Counted from the stretch's first letter, positions 41,950 through 52,584 are shown. The stretch: DNA of 52,729 nt from Armatimonadota bacterium (GCA_013359125.1 JABWCR010000027.1:1-52729), one strand, 5' to 3'. Numbers and translations are program-made. The notes: generated by a model not told the origin, from the sequence alone.

Positions 41950-44900
41950 ATGCGTCTACACTTCTCAGCCTTGATCTTCTTGCTCGTTTCAATCGCTGTT
42001 TCGCAAAGCCCGATCAAGTTCGCCCGGTTTCCCGCGCCGTCGCCTGACGGTTCTCAGATTGCCTTTTCGTGGCAAGGCGATATCTGGATCGCGCCGATGA
42101 CCGGGGGAGAGGCCAAACGCCTCACCGTTAACACGGCTTACGATTATGCTCCCGCATGGTCGCACGACGGCAAAATGATCGCCTTTAGCAGCAATCGCAT
42201 GGGTAATGACGACGTATTCGTGCTGACCCTGGCTTCGGGCGAGCTCAGACAGCTTACTTACTATTCGGGTCGTGATCGCGTCATGAGTTGGACTTCCGAC
42301 AATTCCGCCGTGCTCTTTACCTCCGAGCGAGACTGGGAGCCGTTCGGCTACACGCTCAGCCTCTACGCCGCGCCGCTCTCGGGCGGTACCCCCTATCGGG
42401 TGCACAGCGCGCCCAGCGACTATCACATGCTGTCTCCCGATGGCACAAAGGTCGCTTTCAACCGACGCGGATCGCCTTGGTGGCGCAAGCATTATCGCGG
42501 TAGCGCGGCGAGCGATCTCTATGTCGCGGATCTGAAAACGCAGATGCACCGAAAACTGACCGACTTTGACGGACAGGACGGCTTTCCTATGTGGACGCCG
42601 GACGGCCAAACGCTCTACTACCTGTCGGAACGGGACGGCACGTACAACATTTGGCGAGTGAGCGCAAACGGCGGCAGCTCGACCCAAGTTACCCGCTTCA
42701 AGGATGACGGCCCGCGCAATCCGCGGCTCTCGACCAACGGCTCGACGATGGTGTTCGAACAGGGCCTTGATCTTTGGGCGCTCAGCTTGCCGAGCGGCCA
42801 GCCTCGAAAGATCGACGTGAAAGCGTACGGCGATGTGCGCCAGGCCCAAATGGTGCACCGAACAATGACCAGCGGCGCCAATCAGTTCGCCATTGCTCCG
42901 AACGGAAAGGAGGTCGCGTTCATAGTGCGCGGCGAACTGTTCGCAACGCGCTTCCCGGCTGGCGGGACGACGAAACGCCTGACCGACACGGTGCGCGAGG
43001 AAACGGGCCTCGCTTGGAGTTCCGACAGCAAGACGATCTACTTCTCTTCCAACCGCGACGGTAACTTCGACCTCTATTCGCTAACCTCCGATAGCGAGGC
43101 CGAAGCAAGGCTTCGACGGACCGAGGCCTACCGGTTGGACCGATTGACCAGCGGCCCGGGTCACAAATGGGACCCTGTGCTTTCTCCCGATGGCAAGAGC
43201 CTGGCCTATGTGGTCGATCGAACGCGCCTGATGGTGATGGACCTGGAGACCAAGAACAGTCGGCTTGTGATCGAAGGCGCCTCGATCGACAATGTGCAAT
43301 GGTCGCCCGATGGCAACTGGTTCGTCTACACGAACGACGACAACGAGTACAACACCGATGTCTATATCGTAGCCTCGGCTGGAGGCAAACCGTACAACAT
43401 CAGCCAGCATCCCGACTTCGACGGCTCGCCTCACTGGAGCGCAGACGGCAGGGTCATCACCTTCGTAAGCCGACGATCTGGAGAGCAAACCAACGTGTTC
43501 ATGGTTTACACGAGTAAACTCGACCATGAGAGAACGCGCGCCGACCGCGAAGAGGAAGAGGACGATAAGTTCGACGCGCCCAAGAAGCCGGACCCGCCCA
43601 AAGAGGGCGAGAAGAAACCCATTCGAGTCGACCTGGACGGCATCGAACGCCGAGTGCGCCAGGTAACTAGAATGCAGGGCTCGCAAACCTCTCCGATCGC
43701 ATCGCCAGATGGCAAGAAGATCGCTTTCCGCTCGTCTCACCAAGGCGAGGACGACATCTATGTTATCGATCTCGAAGCGACGGGGCCGGAGCGGCGCGTT
43801 ACGACCGGCGGCAACGCCCCATCGCAGATGGAGTGGAGCGCGGACGGCAACAACATCTACTTCATCAGCCGAGGTCGAATCTCGCGGGTAGCGGCCGGCG
43901 GCGGAACCGTTCAGGCCACTAACTTCTCGGCCGAAATGTCCACCGACCGTCAAGCCGAGAACCTCTACATCTTTGAGGCTGCTTGGGGCGTATTGGATCG
44001 GATGTTCTACGATCCAAAGTTTCACGGCTGCGACTGGGCAGCCATGAAGACCAAGTACCGCGACTACATTCTGGCCGCCGAGACGGACGACGACTATACG
44101 GCGGCTGTATACCTGATGTTGGGCGAACTGAACTCCTCTCACGTTAGCTTTCGAAAAGGCGGCGGAGGCGGACCGGGCACCGACCCAGAAGAGGTTAGCA
44201 CGAGCGGAAGCTCCGGCACGATCGGCGTCGTATGGTCTAACGACCGATCCGGCGAGGGACTGCTCATCGAACGCGTGCTGCCCGACATGCCCGCGTCTCG
44301 CGAGGATGCGAACCTGAAGCCAGGCGACCGCGTGCTGAGCGTGAACGAAATCTCTGTTGACGGCAATACAAACGTGTGGAAACTGTTCGACCGAACGGTC
44401 GGCAAACGGACGCGGCTGGTTATTCGAACAGCAGCAGGCGACGAACGAACCGTCTATCTGCGCCCGGTCGCCATGACTGCGCAGCGCCAAGCGCACTATC
44501 AGGCCTGGATCGACCGCAATCGCCAGATGGTGGAACGCCTCAGCAACGGTCAACTCGGCTACCTTCACATCCGCGGCATGAATCAAGGCAGCCTGTTAGA
44601 AATGGAGCGCGAGCTTTACTCCGCCGGATATGGCAAGAAGGGATTGCTGATCGACGTTCGATACAACGGGGGCGGCAGCACGGCCGACATGGTGATGGCG
44701 ATGCTGGCCGTTCGACGACACGCCTACACGGTTTCTCGAACTCGCGGCCCGGGCTACCCCCAAGATCGACTTCCACTGGCCGCCTGGACTAAGCCCGCAG
44801 GCGTGCTGTGCAACGAGCGAAGCTTCAGCAACGCCGAGGTTTTCTCCTGGGCGTTCAAGACGCTAAAGCGCGGGCCGGTCTTCGGCTGGCAGACCTTTGG

Positions 44901-45147
44901 CGGCGTTATCAGCACCTCTCAAACTTCGTTGATGGACGGAAGCTCCGTCGGCACGCCTTTGCGCGGATGGCACGTGGTGAACAGCCACATTAACCTGGAG
45001 AACAACGGCTGTCCGCCCGACTTTCCGGTCGAGGAGATGCCCTACGACATCGCTAACGGCCTGGACCGGCAGTTAGAAAAGGCCGTCGCCGAGATGTTGA
45101 AAGAAGTCGCCAAAGCCCCGCCCGAGTTCCCAGACCAAAAGCCCTGA
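41950..45147 (+). CDS. Tricorn-like protease (S41), exported
   Basis: A 1065-aa protease. The signal peptide MRLHFSALIFLLVSIAVSQ is followed by a beta-propeller with repeats such as APSPDGSQIAFSWQGDIW and SPDGKSLAYVVDR, a second propeller, a PDZ domain (about 770-860), and an S41 catalytic domain. Catalytic candidates: His731 in SSHVSF and Ser960 in RSFSNAEVFSW, as in tricorn. DVRYNGGGSTADM is typical of the family. It would degrade peptides in the periplasm or outside. The upstream 23 bases after the oxidoreductase gene hold no clear promoter. No terminator is seen after it, only repeats. Confidence 0.9.
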   Translation: MRLHFSALIFLLVSIAVSQSPIKFARFPAPSPDGSQIAFSWQGDIWIAPMTGGEAKRLTVNTAYDYAPAWSHDGKMIAFSSNRMGNDDVFVLTLASGELRQLTYYSGRDRVMSWTSDNSAVLFTSERDWEPFGYTLSLYAAPLSGGTPYRVHSAPSDYHMLSPDGTKVAFNRRGSPWWRKHYRGSAASDLYVADLKTQMHRKLTDFDGQDGFPMWTPDGQTLYYLSERDGTYNIWRVSANGGSSTQVTRFKDDGPRNPRLSTNGSTMVFEQGLDLWALSLPSGQPRKIDVKAYGDVRQAQMVHRTMTSGANQFAIAPNGKEVAFIVRGELFATRFPAGGTTKRLTDTVREETGLAWSSDSKTIYFSSNRDGNFDLYSLTSDSEAEARLRRTEAYRLDRLTSGPGHKWDPVLSPDGKSLAYVVDRTRLMVMDLETKNSRLVIEGASIDNVQWSPDGNWFVYTNDDNEYNTDVYIVASAGGKPYNISQHPDFDGSPHWSADGRVITFVSRRSGEQTNVFMVYTSKLDHERTRADREEEEDDKFDAPKKPDPPKEGEKKPIRVDLDGIERRVRQVTRMQGSQTSPIASPDGKKIAFRSSHQGEDDIYVIDLEATGPERRVTTGGNAPSQMEWSADGNNIYFISRGRISRVAAGGGTVQATNFSAEMSTDRQAENLYIFEAAWGVLDRMFYDPKFHGCDWAAMKTKYRDYILAAETDDDYTAAVYLMLGELNSSHVSFRKGGGGGPGTDPEEVSTSGSSGTIGVVWSNDRSGEGLLIERVLPDMPASREDANLKPGDRVLSVNEISVDGNTNVWKLFDRTVGKRTRLVIRTAAGDERTVYLRPVAMTAQRQAHYQAWIDRNRQMVERLSNGQLGYLHIRGMNQGSLLEMERELYSAGYGKKGLLIDVRYNGGGSTADMVMAMLAVRRHAYTVSRTRGPGYPQDRLPLAAWTKPAGVLCNERSFSNAEVFSWAFKTLKRGPVFGWQTFGGVISTSQTSLMDGSSVGTPLRGWHVVNSHINLENNGCPPDFPVEEMPYDIANGLDRQLEKAVAEMLKEVAKAPPEFPDQKP

Positions 45148-45466
45148 GAGCGATTGGTCTCTATCCGACTCTGAACGGGAATTTTTCGAAATGTAGCACA
45201 AATTTGAGTTCGAATCCTATCCCTCCGCACCCGCAGGTGTGGAGGGTCCATACTGGAACTCTGTTCGGAACGCTTTCTGGAACGCCACCCTTCTGGGTGG
45301 CCCCTCTCCGCGTCCTTTGCGCTCTAACGCCAGCCCGGAGTCCCTCGACCTATAAGGATACAAGGGATAGGATCGCGGCGAGAGCCGGGATGCGCGGCGG
45401 GCTGGCCGGGCGAAAGGTTCCAAGGGGCCGGCGGGACGCCGGCGGTACTCTAACGGTGGTCCGGCG
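45148..45466. repeat. Intergenic region with hairpin repeats
   Basis: About 320 bases without a gene. Contents: CCCTCCGCACC with GGTGTGGAGGG at 45221-45246; GGAACGCCA then GCCACCC-ttct-GGGTGGC at 45279-45302; and GCCGGC-gggac-GCCGGC at 45427-45443. The first two are relatives of the hairpins at 16414-16443 and 15789-16192. The GGAACGCCA lead is kept while the stem bases change together. This is one of only two convergent junctions without stop-codon overlap. Confidence 0.7.
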
Positions 45467-48298
45467 CTACTTCAATACCGATCTCAAGAACTGCCCGGTC
45501 CAGCTGGTCGGGTGTGCGGCGATCTCTTCAGGCGTGCCCGCAACGATGATCTGGCCGCCCGCGTCGCCGCCCTCGGGGCCCAGATCGATCACCCAATCGG
45601 CCGTCTTGATCACGTCCAAATTGTGCTCGATGACCAGCACGGTGTTGCCCGCATCGACCAGTCGGTGCAGCACGCCGAGCAGCTTGCGAATGTCCTCAAA
45701 GTGCAGCCCTGTGGTCGGTTCGTCCAGGATGTAGACCGTGCTGCCGGTGCCGCGCTTGCTCAGTTCGGTCGCCAGCTTCACCCGTTGCGCCTCGCCGCCG
45801 CTTAGGGTTGTGGCGGGCTGGCCTAGCCGAATGTAATCAAGCCCCACGTCGTTTAAGGTCTGCATCTTGCGCTGGATGGCCGGAAAGGCGGCGAAGAAGC
45901 CGACCGCCTCCTCGACCGTCATGTTGAGCACGTCGGAGATGGTTTTGCCCTTGAACTTGATTTCCAGCGTTTCGCGGCCGTATCGCGCCCCTTTGCAACT
46001 CTCGCAGGGCACGTAAACATCGGGCAGAAACTGCATCTCGATTTTAATCATCCCGTCGCCGCGGCAGGCCTCGCATCGCCCGCCTCGGACGTTGAAGCTG
46101 AAGCGACCGGGAAGATAGCCTCGGGCGCGAGCCTCGGGCACGGCTGCGAAAAGGTCGCGGATAGTGTCGAACACGCCGGTATAGGTGGCCGGATTGCTGC
46201 GCGGAGTCCGCCCGATCGGCGACTGATCGATGTCGACCACCTTGTCCACGTCGTTCAGCCCTTCGATCGCGTTGTGAACGCCCCAAGCGTGTCGCGTGCC
46301 ATAAACGTGGTACATGAGGCGCGGAAAGAGCGTCTCTTGAATCAGCGTGCTTTTGCCCGATCCGCTGACGCCCGTAACGCACACAAAAAGACCAAGGGGA
46401 ATCTCCGCAGTTACGTTCTTAAGGTTATTCTGTCTTGCGCCGATCAGCCGAATGCGCTTCTTGGTCGGCGGTCGTCGCAGGAGGGGGATTTCGATTTGTC
46501 GCTTTTTGGTCAGATACTGTCCAGTGAGGCTCTCTTTGGTCTTTAGTATCTTGGAGAGCGGCCCAGCGGCGACCACATGGCCGCCGTGATCCCCCGCGCC
46601 CGGCCCCAGATCGACGATGTAATCGGCCTCGCGGATCGTCTCTTCGTCGTGCTCGACCACGATGACGGTATTGCCCAGGTCGCGCAGCCGCGTGAGCGTT
46701 TGTATCAGTTTGCGATTATCGCGCTGGTGCAGACCGATGCTCGGCTCGTCCAGGATGTAAAGCACTCCCATCAATCCGCTTCCAATTTGTGTCGCTAACC
46801 GTATCCGTTGCGCCTCGCCGCCCGCCAGCGTGTTGGCCGCGCGGTCTAACGTCAGGTAGCCTAAACCAACGTCTAACAGGAATCCCAGCCGAAGTCGCGT
46901 CTCTTTGACAATTCTCTCGCCAATGGTGCGCTCCCGCTCGGTGAGTTGGGGCGTCAGGCCGCCGAACCACTCGCAAGAGGCCTCGATGCTCATGCGTGCG
47001 ACCTCGGCAATGTTTCGTCCCCCTACGGTTACGGCCAAGCTTTCGTCCTTCAGGCGGCGGCCTTTGCATTTAGGGCAGGGACGGACGGCCATAAACTGTT
47101 GCAACTCGCCCCGAATGTACTCGCTCTCGGTATCGTCGTACCGTCGCTGAAGGATATTCAGAATGCCTTCGAACGCGGCGCTGACAGTGCGAGACCGACC
47201 CCACTTGTTCTTAAACTCTACAGCCACCTCGCCCTGGACGCCGTACAGCAAAACGTTGAGCTGATTGGGTTTGAGATCGACGATGGGCGTCTCGACGCTA
47301 AAACCGTATCGTTTGGCCACTCCGGCCAACATTGCAAATCGCCATTCGGTCATCTCGCCGTCGCGCTTCAAAAAGGGCGCTAGCGCCCCTTCGGCGATCG
47401 ATTTAGTAGGATCGGGAATCACCAGCTCGGGATCGAACTCGGTCTTGGTGCCCAGCCCGGTGCAATCAGGGCAGGCGCCATAAGGACTGTTGAAGGAAAA
47501 GGAGCGCGGCTCTAGCTCGCCCACGTTGATGCCGCAATCGGGGCAGGCGAACTGTTCGGAGAAGAGCGTCTCCGGCCCATCCTGTTGGCTGATGGCCACC
47601 ACGCCTTTGCCTAATTTCAAGCCCGTCTCGATCGCTTCGGCCAGTCGGGTTTGAATGCCGTCTTTGACGACCAACCGGTCGACGACGACCTCGATGGTGT
47701 GCTGCTTGTATCGGTCGAGAGGGATGTCGTCGGTTACTTCGCGCATCTCGCCATCGACGCGCACGCGCACGAAGCCCATCTTGTGGATGTCTTCGAAAAT
47801 CTGCCGATACTCGCCCTTTCGGCCGCGAATGACCGGTCCTAACACTTGGATGCGCTCGCCTTCAGGCATCTGCATTACGCTTTCGACAATGCCATCGACG
47901 GTCTGGCGGGTAATCGGTTTGCCGCAATTGGGGCAGTGCGGTCGTCCCGCCCGAGCAAATAACAAGCGAAGATAATCGTAGACTTCTGTGATGGTACCGA
48001 CCGTCGAGCGCGGATTGTGGCTGGTGGACTTTTGGTCGATAGAGACGGCTGGGGACAACCCTTCGATGTAATCCACGTCGGGCTTGTCCATGACGCCCAA
48101 GAATTGCCGAGCATAAGAGGAGAGCGATTCGACATAGCGGCGCTGACCCTCGGCATAGAGCGTATCGAACGCGAGCGTAGACTTGCCAGAGCCGGAAATG
48201 CCGGTGATCACGATCAGTTTATCGCGGGGCAGTTCAATGCGGAAGTTCTTAAGATTGTGCTCCCGCGCGCCCTGAATGACGATCTTATCTTGAGCCAT
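45467..48298 (-). CDS. uvrA: Excinuclease ABC subunit A
   Basis: UvrA finds DNA damage together with UvrB in nucleotide excision repair. The 943-aa protein has two ABC modules, Walker [13 protein letters not shown] and [12 protein letters not shown], and signatures LAGGEAQR and LSGGEAQR. The zinc-binding CxxC pairs are present ([36 protein letters not shown]). The ATG at 48298 lies 12 bases after TAGAAT on the minus strand and lacks a Shine-Dalgarno site, giving a very short leader. It is a single gene, converging on the tricorn gene across the repeat region. Confidence 0.97.
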   Translation of the reverse strand: MAQDKIVIQGAREHNLKNFRIELPRDKLIVITGISGSGKSTLAFDTLYAEGQRRYVESLSSYARQFLGVMDKPDVDYIEGLSPAVSIDQKSTSHNPRSTVGTITEVYDYLRLLFARAGRPHCPNCGKPITRQTVDGIVESVMQMPEGERIQVLGPVIRGRKGEYRQIFEDIHKMGFVRVRVDGEMREVTDDIPLDRYKQHTIEVVVDRLVVKDGIQTRLAEAIETGLKLGKGVVAISQQDGPETLFSEQFACPDCGINVGELEPRSFSFNSPYGACPDCTGLGTKTEFDPELVIPDPTKSIAEGALAPFLKRDGEMTEWRFAMLAGVAKRYGFSVETPIVDLKPNQLNVLLYGVQGEVAVEFKNKWGRSRTVSAAFEGILNILQRRYDDTESEYIRGELQQFMAVRPCPKCKGRRLKDESLAVTVGGRNIAEVARMSIEASCEWFGGLTPQLTERERTIGERIVKETRLRLGFLLDVGLGYLTLDRAANTLAGGEAQRIRLATQIGSGLMGVLYILDEPSIGLHQRDNRKLIQTLTRLRDLGNTVIVVEHDEETIREADYIVDLGPGAGDHGGHVVAAGPLSKILKTKESLTGQYLTKKRQIEIPLLRRPPTKKRIRLIGARQNNLKNVTAEIPLGLFVCVTGVSGSGKSTLIQETLFPRLMYHVYGTRHAWGVHNAIEGLNDVDKVVDIDQSPIGRTPRSNPATYTGVFDTIRDLFAAVPEARARGYLPGRFSFNVRGGRCEACRGDGMIKIEMQFLPDVYVPCESCKGARYGRETLEIKFKGKTISDVLNMTVEEAVGFFAAFPAIQRKMQTLNDVGLDYIRLGQPATTLSGGEAQRVKLATELSKRGTGSTVYILDEPTTGLHFEDIRKLLGVLHRLVDAGNTVLVIEHNLDVIKTADWVIDLGPEGGDAGGQIIVAGTPEEIAAHPTSWTGQFLRSVLK

Positions 48299-48310
48299 GT
48301 GCGAAACAAG

Positions 48311-48316
48311 ATTCTA
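48311..48316 (-). promoter_or_regulatory. TAGAAT -10 element of uvrA, short leader
   Basis: TAGAAT (minus strand) ends 12 bases before the uvrA ATG. Transcription would start about five bases before the start codon. The divergent gene has its own AAGGAG site only 35 bases away, so both promoters are compact. No LexA-type box was recognised here. Confidence 0.45.
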
Positions 48317-48361
48317 CCACTTTTTGCAGGTCGGGCAACAGCGCTGGCGAAGGAGTTTCGC

Positions 48362-49711
48362 GTGTTTACGGTAACTCAGATCGACCCATGGATTTGTGCG
48401 AGTTTGGAGGAACTGGGGCAGTTTAGGCGGTCTGACGATCGTCTGAAGGGCCTTGGCGCGAGGAATGACATCGTAACGCTCGCCTTTCTGCTGCGCACCG
48501 ATCGCGCCTGTCGAGCGACGATGAGTTGCCCTCGCGGAGAACTGTGCATAGTCGGGTTCGGTCGGTCTAGAACGGGCGAGGCCGTGCCGGACGCTTTGTT
48601 CAGACAGCCGCCGAAAGTCGATGCGCCGAAGTTCTTTGCAAATTGGGCGCACCTTAAGCAACCGATGGAACTGGAGCCTGGAATGCCGGCCATGCTTTGG
48701 CTGACAGCGCCCAGTCCGTCGCCGAAGTTCGACCTGACGATCGAGAGCGGCGGAACGCGAATCAGGGTTCCGGTGGAGATCGAGACCGTTCCCATCGATC
48801 TTCCGAAAGAGAATCCGCTGAAATGCTTCCTTTGGCAGCCGGCGCCGACCGGCGTCGATTGGGCGCCCGCTTATGTCAAGACCGGCGTCAATGTCTTCAA
48901 TCGAGGCCATGCGGCGGCCAAGAAGGCGGGCGCACAGTTCCTATTGTTCAATGCGCCTGATCCGGTCTTCATGCGCGAGGCAATGTCTGGCGCGAGCGAG
49001 GCCAAGGCGCAAGAGCAGCTGAAGAACATCGAAGATCAAGTTCGGGATTTGAAACTTCGGCAAGGTCAATACGCCGTCTATCTGACCGACGAGCCGCCCG
49101 AGATCGATCTGGATCGTGCGATCGAGTGGTTGCGCTGGATGCGCCGCCGTTCTACCACTCTGCCGATCTACTTGACGCTGCCTTGGGGACCAGGACCGGT
49201 CAACACAAAAATGTCGGCGGCTGGCGTACGAAGGCTGATCTCGGAACAGGTTGACTTTTATCAGCCTTATTGGCATTACTGTTGGGACGGGAGCGGCTGT
49301 TGGACAGAATTAAAGCGTTCGGGAAAGCCGCTTTGGATTTACGAGATCATCTCGAACGCTACCCGACAGAAAAACTGCGGCGTCTCTTGGTTGCGCAAGG
49401 GCTTCTATCGAGCGTACGAATATGGCGCTCAAGGCGTTGGGGTTTATGCGGCGTACGATCCTCGCGGCAACGCATGGGAAGATGCGCCAGACAGAACCGG
49501 CTATTGGCTGCACTACTCGGATGGCGATTTGGTCTCGTCAAGGGCGTTGGAAGCGTTTCGACAGGGCGTTCAGGACTTCAAACTGATTTCGGTATTGAAG
49601 GGCAGGGCGCCCAAGCGTTGGCTAGACGAGCAAGTTAACGCGGCGATTGCGGCCAAAACCGGGGAGGAGATGGCCAAAGTTAGAGAGACGCTGTTAAGAT
49701 TTAGAAGTTAA
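48362..49711 (+). CDS. GH123/DUF4091-like putative glycoside hydrolase
   Basis: A 449-aa protein without a signal peptide. AAGGAG six bases before the GTG at 48362 sets the start; readings further upstream lie within uvrA. The first 150 residues are a beta sandwich, then a TIM-barrel-like domain of GH123/DUF4091 type: YAVYLTDEPPEIDLDRAIEW (acidic DEPP strand end), PIYLTLPWGPGPV, YWHYCWDG, then the closing block GYWLHYSDGDLVSSRALEAF followed by RQGVQDFKLISVL, typical of DUF4091. The substrate is unknown. Its last 11 bases overlap the end of pstA on the other strand. Confidence 0.6.
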   Translation: MFTVTQIDPWICASLEELGQFRRSDDRLKGLGARNDIVTLAFLLRTDRACRATMSCPRGELCIVGFGRSRTGEAVPDALFRQPPKVDAPKFFANWAHLKQPMELEPGMPAMLWLTAPSPSPKFDLTIESGGTRIRVPVEIETVPIDLPKENPLKCFLWQPAPTGVDWAPAYVKTGVNVFNRGHAAAKKAGAQFLLFNAPDPVFMREAMSGASEAKAQEQLKNIEDQVRDLKLRQGQYAVYLTDEPPEIDLDRAIEWLRWMRRRSTTLPIYLTLPWGPGPVNTKMSAAGVRRLISEQVDFYQPYWHYCWDGSGCWTELKRSGKPLWIYEIISNATRQKNCGVSWLRKGFYRAYEYGAQGVGVYAAYDPRGNAWEDAPDRTGYWLHYSDGDLVSSRALEAFRQGVQDFKLISVLKGRAPKRWLDEQVNAAIAAKTGEEMAKVRETLLRFRS

Positions 49712-50585
49712 ATTGTTTCTGGTAACGATTCCGCAGCCAGATGGCGATCGCGTTCATAGTCAGCAGCAAGGCGAGCAACACGATCACGGCGGCGGCGCTG
49801 TTCTCGTGGAAGGCCTTTTGGGGCCTCGAGACCCAATCGAACACCTGTATGGGCAGCGCTGTGAACTCTGCAAAGAGATTGTTGGGCAGTTGGGTTACCA
49901 TAGCGAAGGCGCCGATGGTGATAATGGGCGCGGTCTCGCCAATAACGCGAGAGAGGGCGAGGATCACGCCGGTCAGCATCGATGGAAAGGCGATTGGTAA
50001 CGTCTGTCGTTGAACCGTCTGCCATTGCGTGGCGCCCAAGGCGAGCGATCCTTCGCGAATGCTGCGCGGCACGGAGCGCAGAGATTCCCGGCTGGCGGTG
50101 ATGATGACAGGCAGGGCAAGCAGGGAGAGCGTGCAGGCGCCGGCCAAAAGACTGCGCTCCATTTGTAAGAATCGTACGAAGACCTGCAGGCCGAGCAAGC
50201 CGTAGATGATAGACGGCACGCCCGCCAGGTTGCTGATATTGATCTCGATGAAACTGGAGACGGCGTTGCGCTTGCCGAACTCCTCCAAATAGATAGCGGC
50301 GCCGATACCGATCGGGATCGAGATGATGGCCGTTAGGATCATCAGATAGAAGCTTCCGATCAATGCGGGCAAGATGCCTGCGTTTGCCGCTCGTCGCGAG
50401 GGGTAAGACGTTAGGAAATCCCAACCCAGCCTCGATGCGCCGTCCAGAAGCGTCTTGGCCAGCAGCGTAACCAGCACGCCCAGCGCGAACAGCACGACAA
50501 GGGCGGCAATGAACTGAAACAGCCGTTCGTTGCGCGATTGCCGATCTCGCCAGCCTCGCGGCGTCTCCAAAGGCTGCGGGTTCAC
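49701..50585 (-). CDS. pstA: Phosphate ABC transporter permease PstA
   Basis: PstA is one of two membrane subunits of the high-affinity phosphate importer. The 294-aa protein has six predicted transmembrane helices and the ABC permease EAA-type loop ([18 protein letters not shown]). The start is GTG at 50585, overlapping the pstC stop as GTGA; the ATG-type readings upstream belong to another frame of pstC. The operon stops here: pstB, the ATPase, is not found after it, since the opposite gene begins at once. Confidence 0.92.
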   Translation of the reverse strand: MNPQPLETPRGWRDRQSRNERLFQFIAALVVLFALGVLVTLLAKTLLDGASRLGWDFLTSYPSRRAANAGILPALIGSFYLMILTAIISIPIGIGAAIYLEEFGKRNAVSSFIEINISNLAGVPSIIYGLLGLQVFVRFLQMERSLLAGACTLSLLALPVIITASRESLRSVPRSIREGSLALGATQWQTVQRQTLPIAFPSMLTGVILALSRVIGETAPIITIGAFAMVTQLPNNLFAEFTALPIQVFDWVSRPQKAFHENSAAAVIVLLALLLTMNAIAIWLRNRYQKQFNF

Positions 50586-51517
50586 AACCGCGCCTCCTTG
50601 TATCGTTTGCGGATGAAGTGGCTGACCAGGTTGAGGGCGAGCGTGAAGACGAAAAGTAACAAGCCGACTGCAAAGATGGTCTGATAGCCGAGCGAGTTGT
50701 GCGGCACGTCGCCCTGAGAGACCTGCACAATATAGGCCGTCATCGTTTGCACGGCGCCGCGCGGATCGGCGGTGAATGCGGGCTGTTGCCCAGCGGCCAA
50801 AGCGACGATCATCGTCTCGCCGATAGCGCGGGAGATGCCCAGCAAAAACGAAGCGGAAATGCCCGACATGGCGGCCGGCACCACCACGCCCCACACCGTC
50901 TGAAACCGGTTAGCGCCCAAGGCCATCGATCCATGTCGCAAGGCAGGCGGCACGGCGTAAAGCGCGTCCTCGCTCAACGAGGCCACGGTCGGAATGATCA
51001 TGATGCCCATCACAATGCCCGGGCTGAGGGCATTGAACTGTTGCAGTCCCGGTACGAACGATTGAAGCAACGGGGTAACAAAGATCAGCGCAAAGTAGCC
51101 GTACACGACCGTTGGGATTCCGGCCAGGATCTCCATAATCGGCTTGATGCGCCTTCTATGTTCCGGCCTTGCAAACTCGCTCAGGTAAACCGCGGTGATC
51201 AAGCCTAATGGCAGGGCAACCACCATGGCGACGGCGGTCGTAAGCAGCGTTCCGCACACCAGCGGCAAGACGCCGAACTGTTTGTTGGCAAATAGGGGCG
51301 TCCAGTTGCGACCTGTCAAAAACTCAAACGGCGATACGGACTTAAAGAACGCAGCGCTTTCGGAAACGAGCGTCGCAACGATTCCAAGCGTGGTCAGCAC
51401 GCTGACCGAAGCGCACAGCATGAGAAAGAGTTGGACGAGCGCCTCGCCCCATGTCCTGCGCTTTTTAGCAAATCGACCGGCAGGACCAATCGAGTCGGCG
51501 GTCGCAGACGGCGTCAA
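50582..51517 (-). CDS. pstC: Phosphate ABC transporter permease PstC
   Basis: The second membrane subunit of the phosphate importer, 311 aa. Six hydrophobic helices are visible, with the permease loop [18 protein letters not shown] and a long periplasmic segment after helix one ([13 protein letters not shown]). TTG at 51517 is the start; AAGGAG lies nine bases before it. It lies six bases after pstS and overlaps pstA. Confidence 0.93.
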   Translation of the reverse strand: MTPSATADSIGPAGRFAKKRRTWGEALVQLFLMLCASVSVLTTLGIVATLVSESAAFFKSVSPFEFLTGRNWTPLFANKQFGVLPLVCGTLLTTAVAMVVALPLGLITAVYLSEFARPEHRRRIKPIMEILAGIPTVVYGYFALIFVTPLLQSFVPGLQQFNALSPGIVMGIMIIPTVASLSEDALYAVPPALRHGSMALGANRFQTVWGVVVPAAMSGISASFLLGISRAIGETMIVALAAGQQPAFTADPRGAVQTMTAYIVQVSQGDVPHNSLGYQTIFAVGLLLFVFTLALNLVSHFIRKRYKEARL

Positions 51518-51523
51518 CCTGGC

Positions 51524-52534
51524 TTACTCCTTTTCTGCCTTGTAAAGGTCCGTCAGTTTGACCCCGACTTGAGATCCGTGCTCGCCAAAGACCGAGCCGA
51601 GAGTCTTCTTGCCCCACCGCTCCTTGGCCATGTCATAGATTTCGTTCGGCAGCGGTACATAGCCCGCTTCCGTGGTCAATTCAGCGATGTTAGCGAATAG
51701 AAAGTCGATAAACGCCTTTACCTCTGGTCGGTCGGCGGCCGCTTTGTTGACATAGATGAACAGAGGTCGGGCGAGCGGTTGATAGGAACTGTCGATCACG
51801 CTCTCCGCGGTCGGCTCGACCGCTACGGTCGAGCCGCCTGTGTCGTTGATGATCTTGACGGCCTTCAGGCGGTCGCGATTCTCTTCCAAGTAATGGACGC
51901 CAAAATATCCAAGGGCGTACTTAGAACCCGCGACGCCTGTAACCAGCGTGTTGTCGTCCTCGCTGGCCGTGTAATCGGGGCGGCTGGCGCCTTCCTCGCC
52001 CACAATCGCGCTGGTGAAGTAATCGAACGTGCCCGAGTCGGTGCCCGCGCCATAGAGCTGGATCGGCTCATCCGGCCATCCCGCTCGGATTTGCGACCAA
52101 CGAGTTACTTTCTTCTCAGCGGCCGGCTCCCAGAGCTTCTTGAGCTCGGAAACGGTCATCTCGCTGCACCAATCGTTTTCTGGATGCACGACCACGGCGA
52201 GCGCATCGTAAGCGACGGGCAGTTCGATGTACTCAACGCCGTTCTTGGCGCAATCCTCAGCTTCAGACGCTTTGATGGGTCGAGAGGCGTTGGAAATGTC
52301 GATTTCTGCGCGGGAAAACTTCTTGAACCCGCCGCCCGTGCCGGATCGACCGAGCGCAAGGTTGTACTGCGGGTTCTCTTTCTTAAACTCTTCGACGACG
52401 GCCTCCAGAATCGGCAACACGGTGCTCGATCCATCGATCTTGATGGTTGCTCCAACCGCTTTTGTCGAATCGTTTTTACTGCATCCGGCCAAAAGCAAGA
52501 CGACCAAAAGGCTTACTGCAAGCGTATTCTTCAT
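51524..52534 (-). CDS. pstS: Phosphate-binding lipoprotein PstS
   Basis: The extracytoplasmic receptor of the importer, 336 aa. It has a lipoprotein signal with lipobox LLLAGCS, so the mature N-terminal Cys is lipidated and anchors it to the membrane. The phosphate-binding start [14 protein letters not shown] and the loop [12 protein letters not shown] are typical of PstS; ISNASRP is the usual DxSxASR-type site. The ATG at 52534 sits behind AGGGGTGG. A PhoP-type box lies upstream, so phosphate starvation control is likely. Confidence 0.95.
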   Translation of the reverse strand: MKNTLAVSLLVVLLLAGCSKNDSTKAVGATIKIDGSSTVLPILEAVVEEFKKENPQYNLALGRSGTGGGFKKFSRAEIDISNASRPIKASEAEDCAKNGVEYIELPVAYDALAVVVHPENDWCSEMTVSELKKLWEPAAEKKVTRWSQIRAGWPDEPIQLYGAGTDSGTFDYFTSAIVGEEGASRPDYTASEDDNTLVTGVAGSKYALGYFGVHYLEENRDRLKAVKIINDTGGSTVAVEPTAESVIDSSYQPLARPLFIYVNKAAADRPEVKAFIDFLFANIAELTTEAGYVPLPNEIYDMAKERWGKKTLGSVFGEHGSQVGVKLTDLYKAEKE

Positions 52535-52567
52535 AACCACCCCTGTCTTAGATTCTGAAGTGCGGAA

Positions 52568-52584
52568 TGTTAACGGATTGTTAA
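52568..52584 (-). promoter_or_regulatory. PhoP-type box, two TTAACA repeats
   Basis: Two TTAACA repeats on the minus strand (52584-52579 and 52573-52568) are separated by five bases, an 11-base period. This is the pattern of the PhoP box of Bacillus-type bacteria, not the E. coli PhoB box. They end 34 bases before the pstS ATG, just upstream of a CAGAAT candidate -10 element. Confidence 0.55.

Noticed and set aside
45196-45245. Possible tRNA 3' end (GTTCGAATCC followed by CCCTCCGCACC)
   Set aside because: The T-stem does not pair well, there is no matching 5' acceptor or anticodon arm, and the last part is explained by the CCTCC/GGAGG hairpin family.
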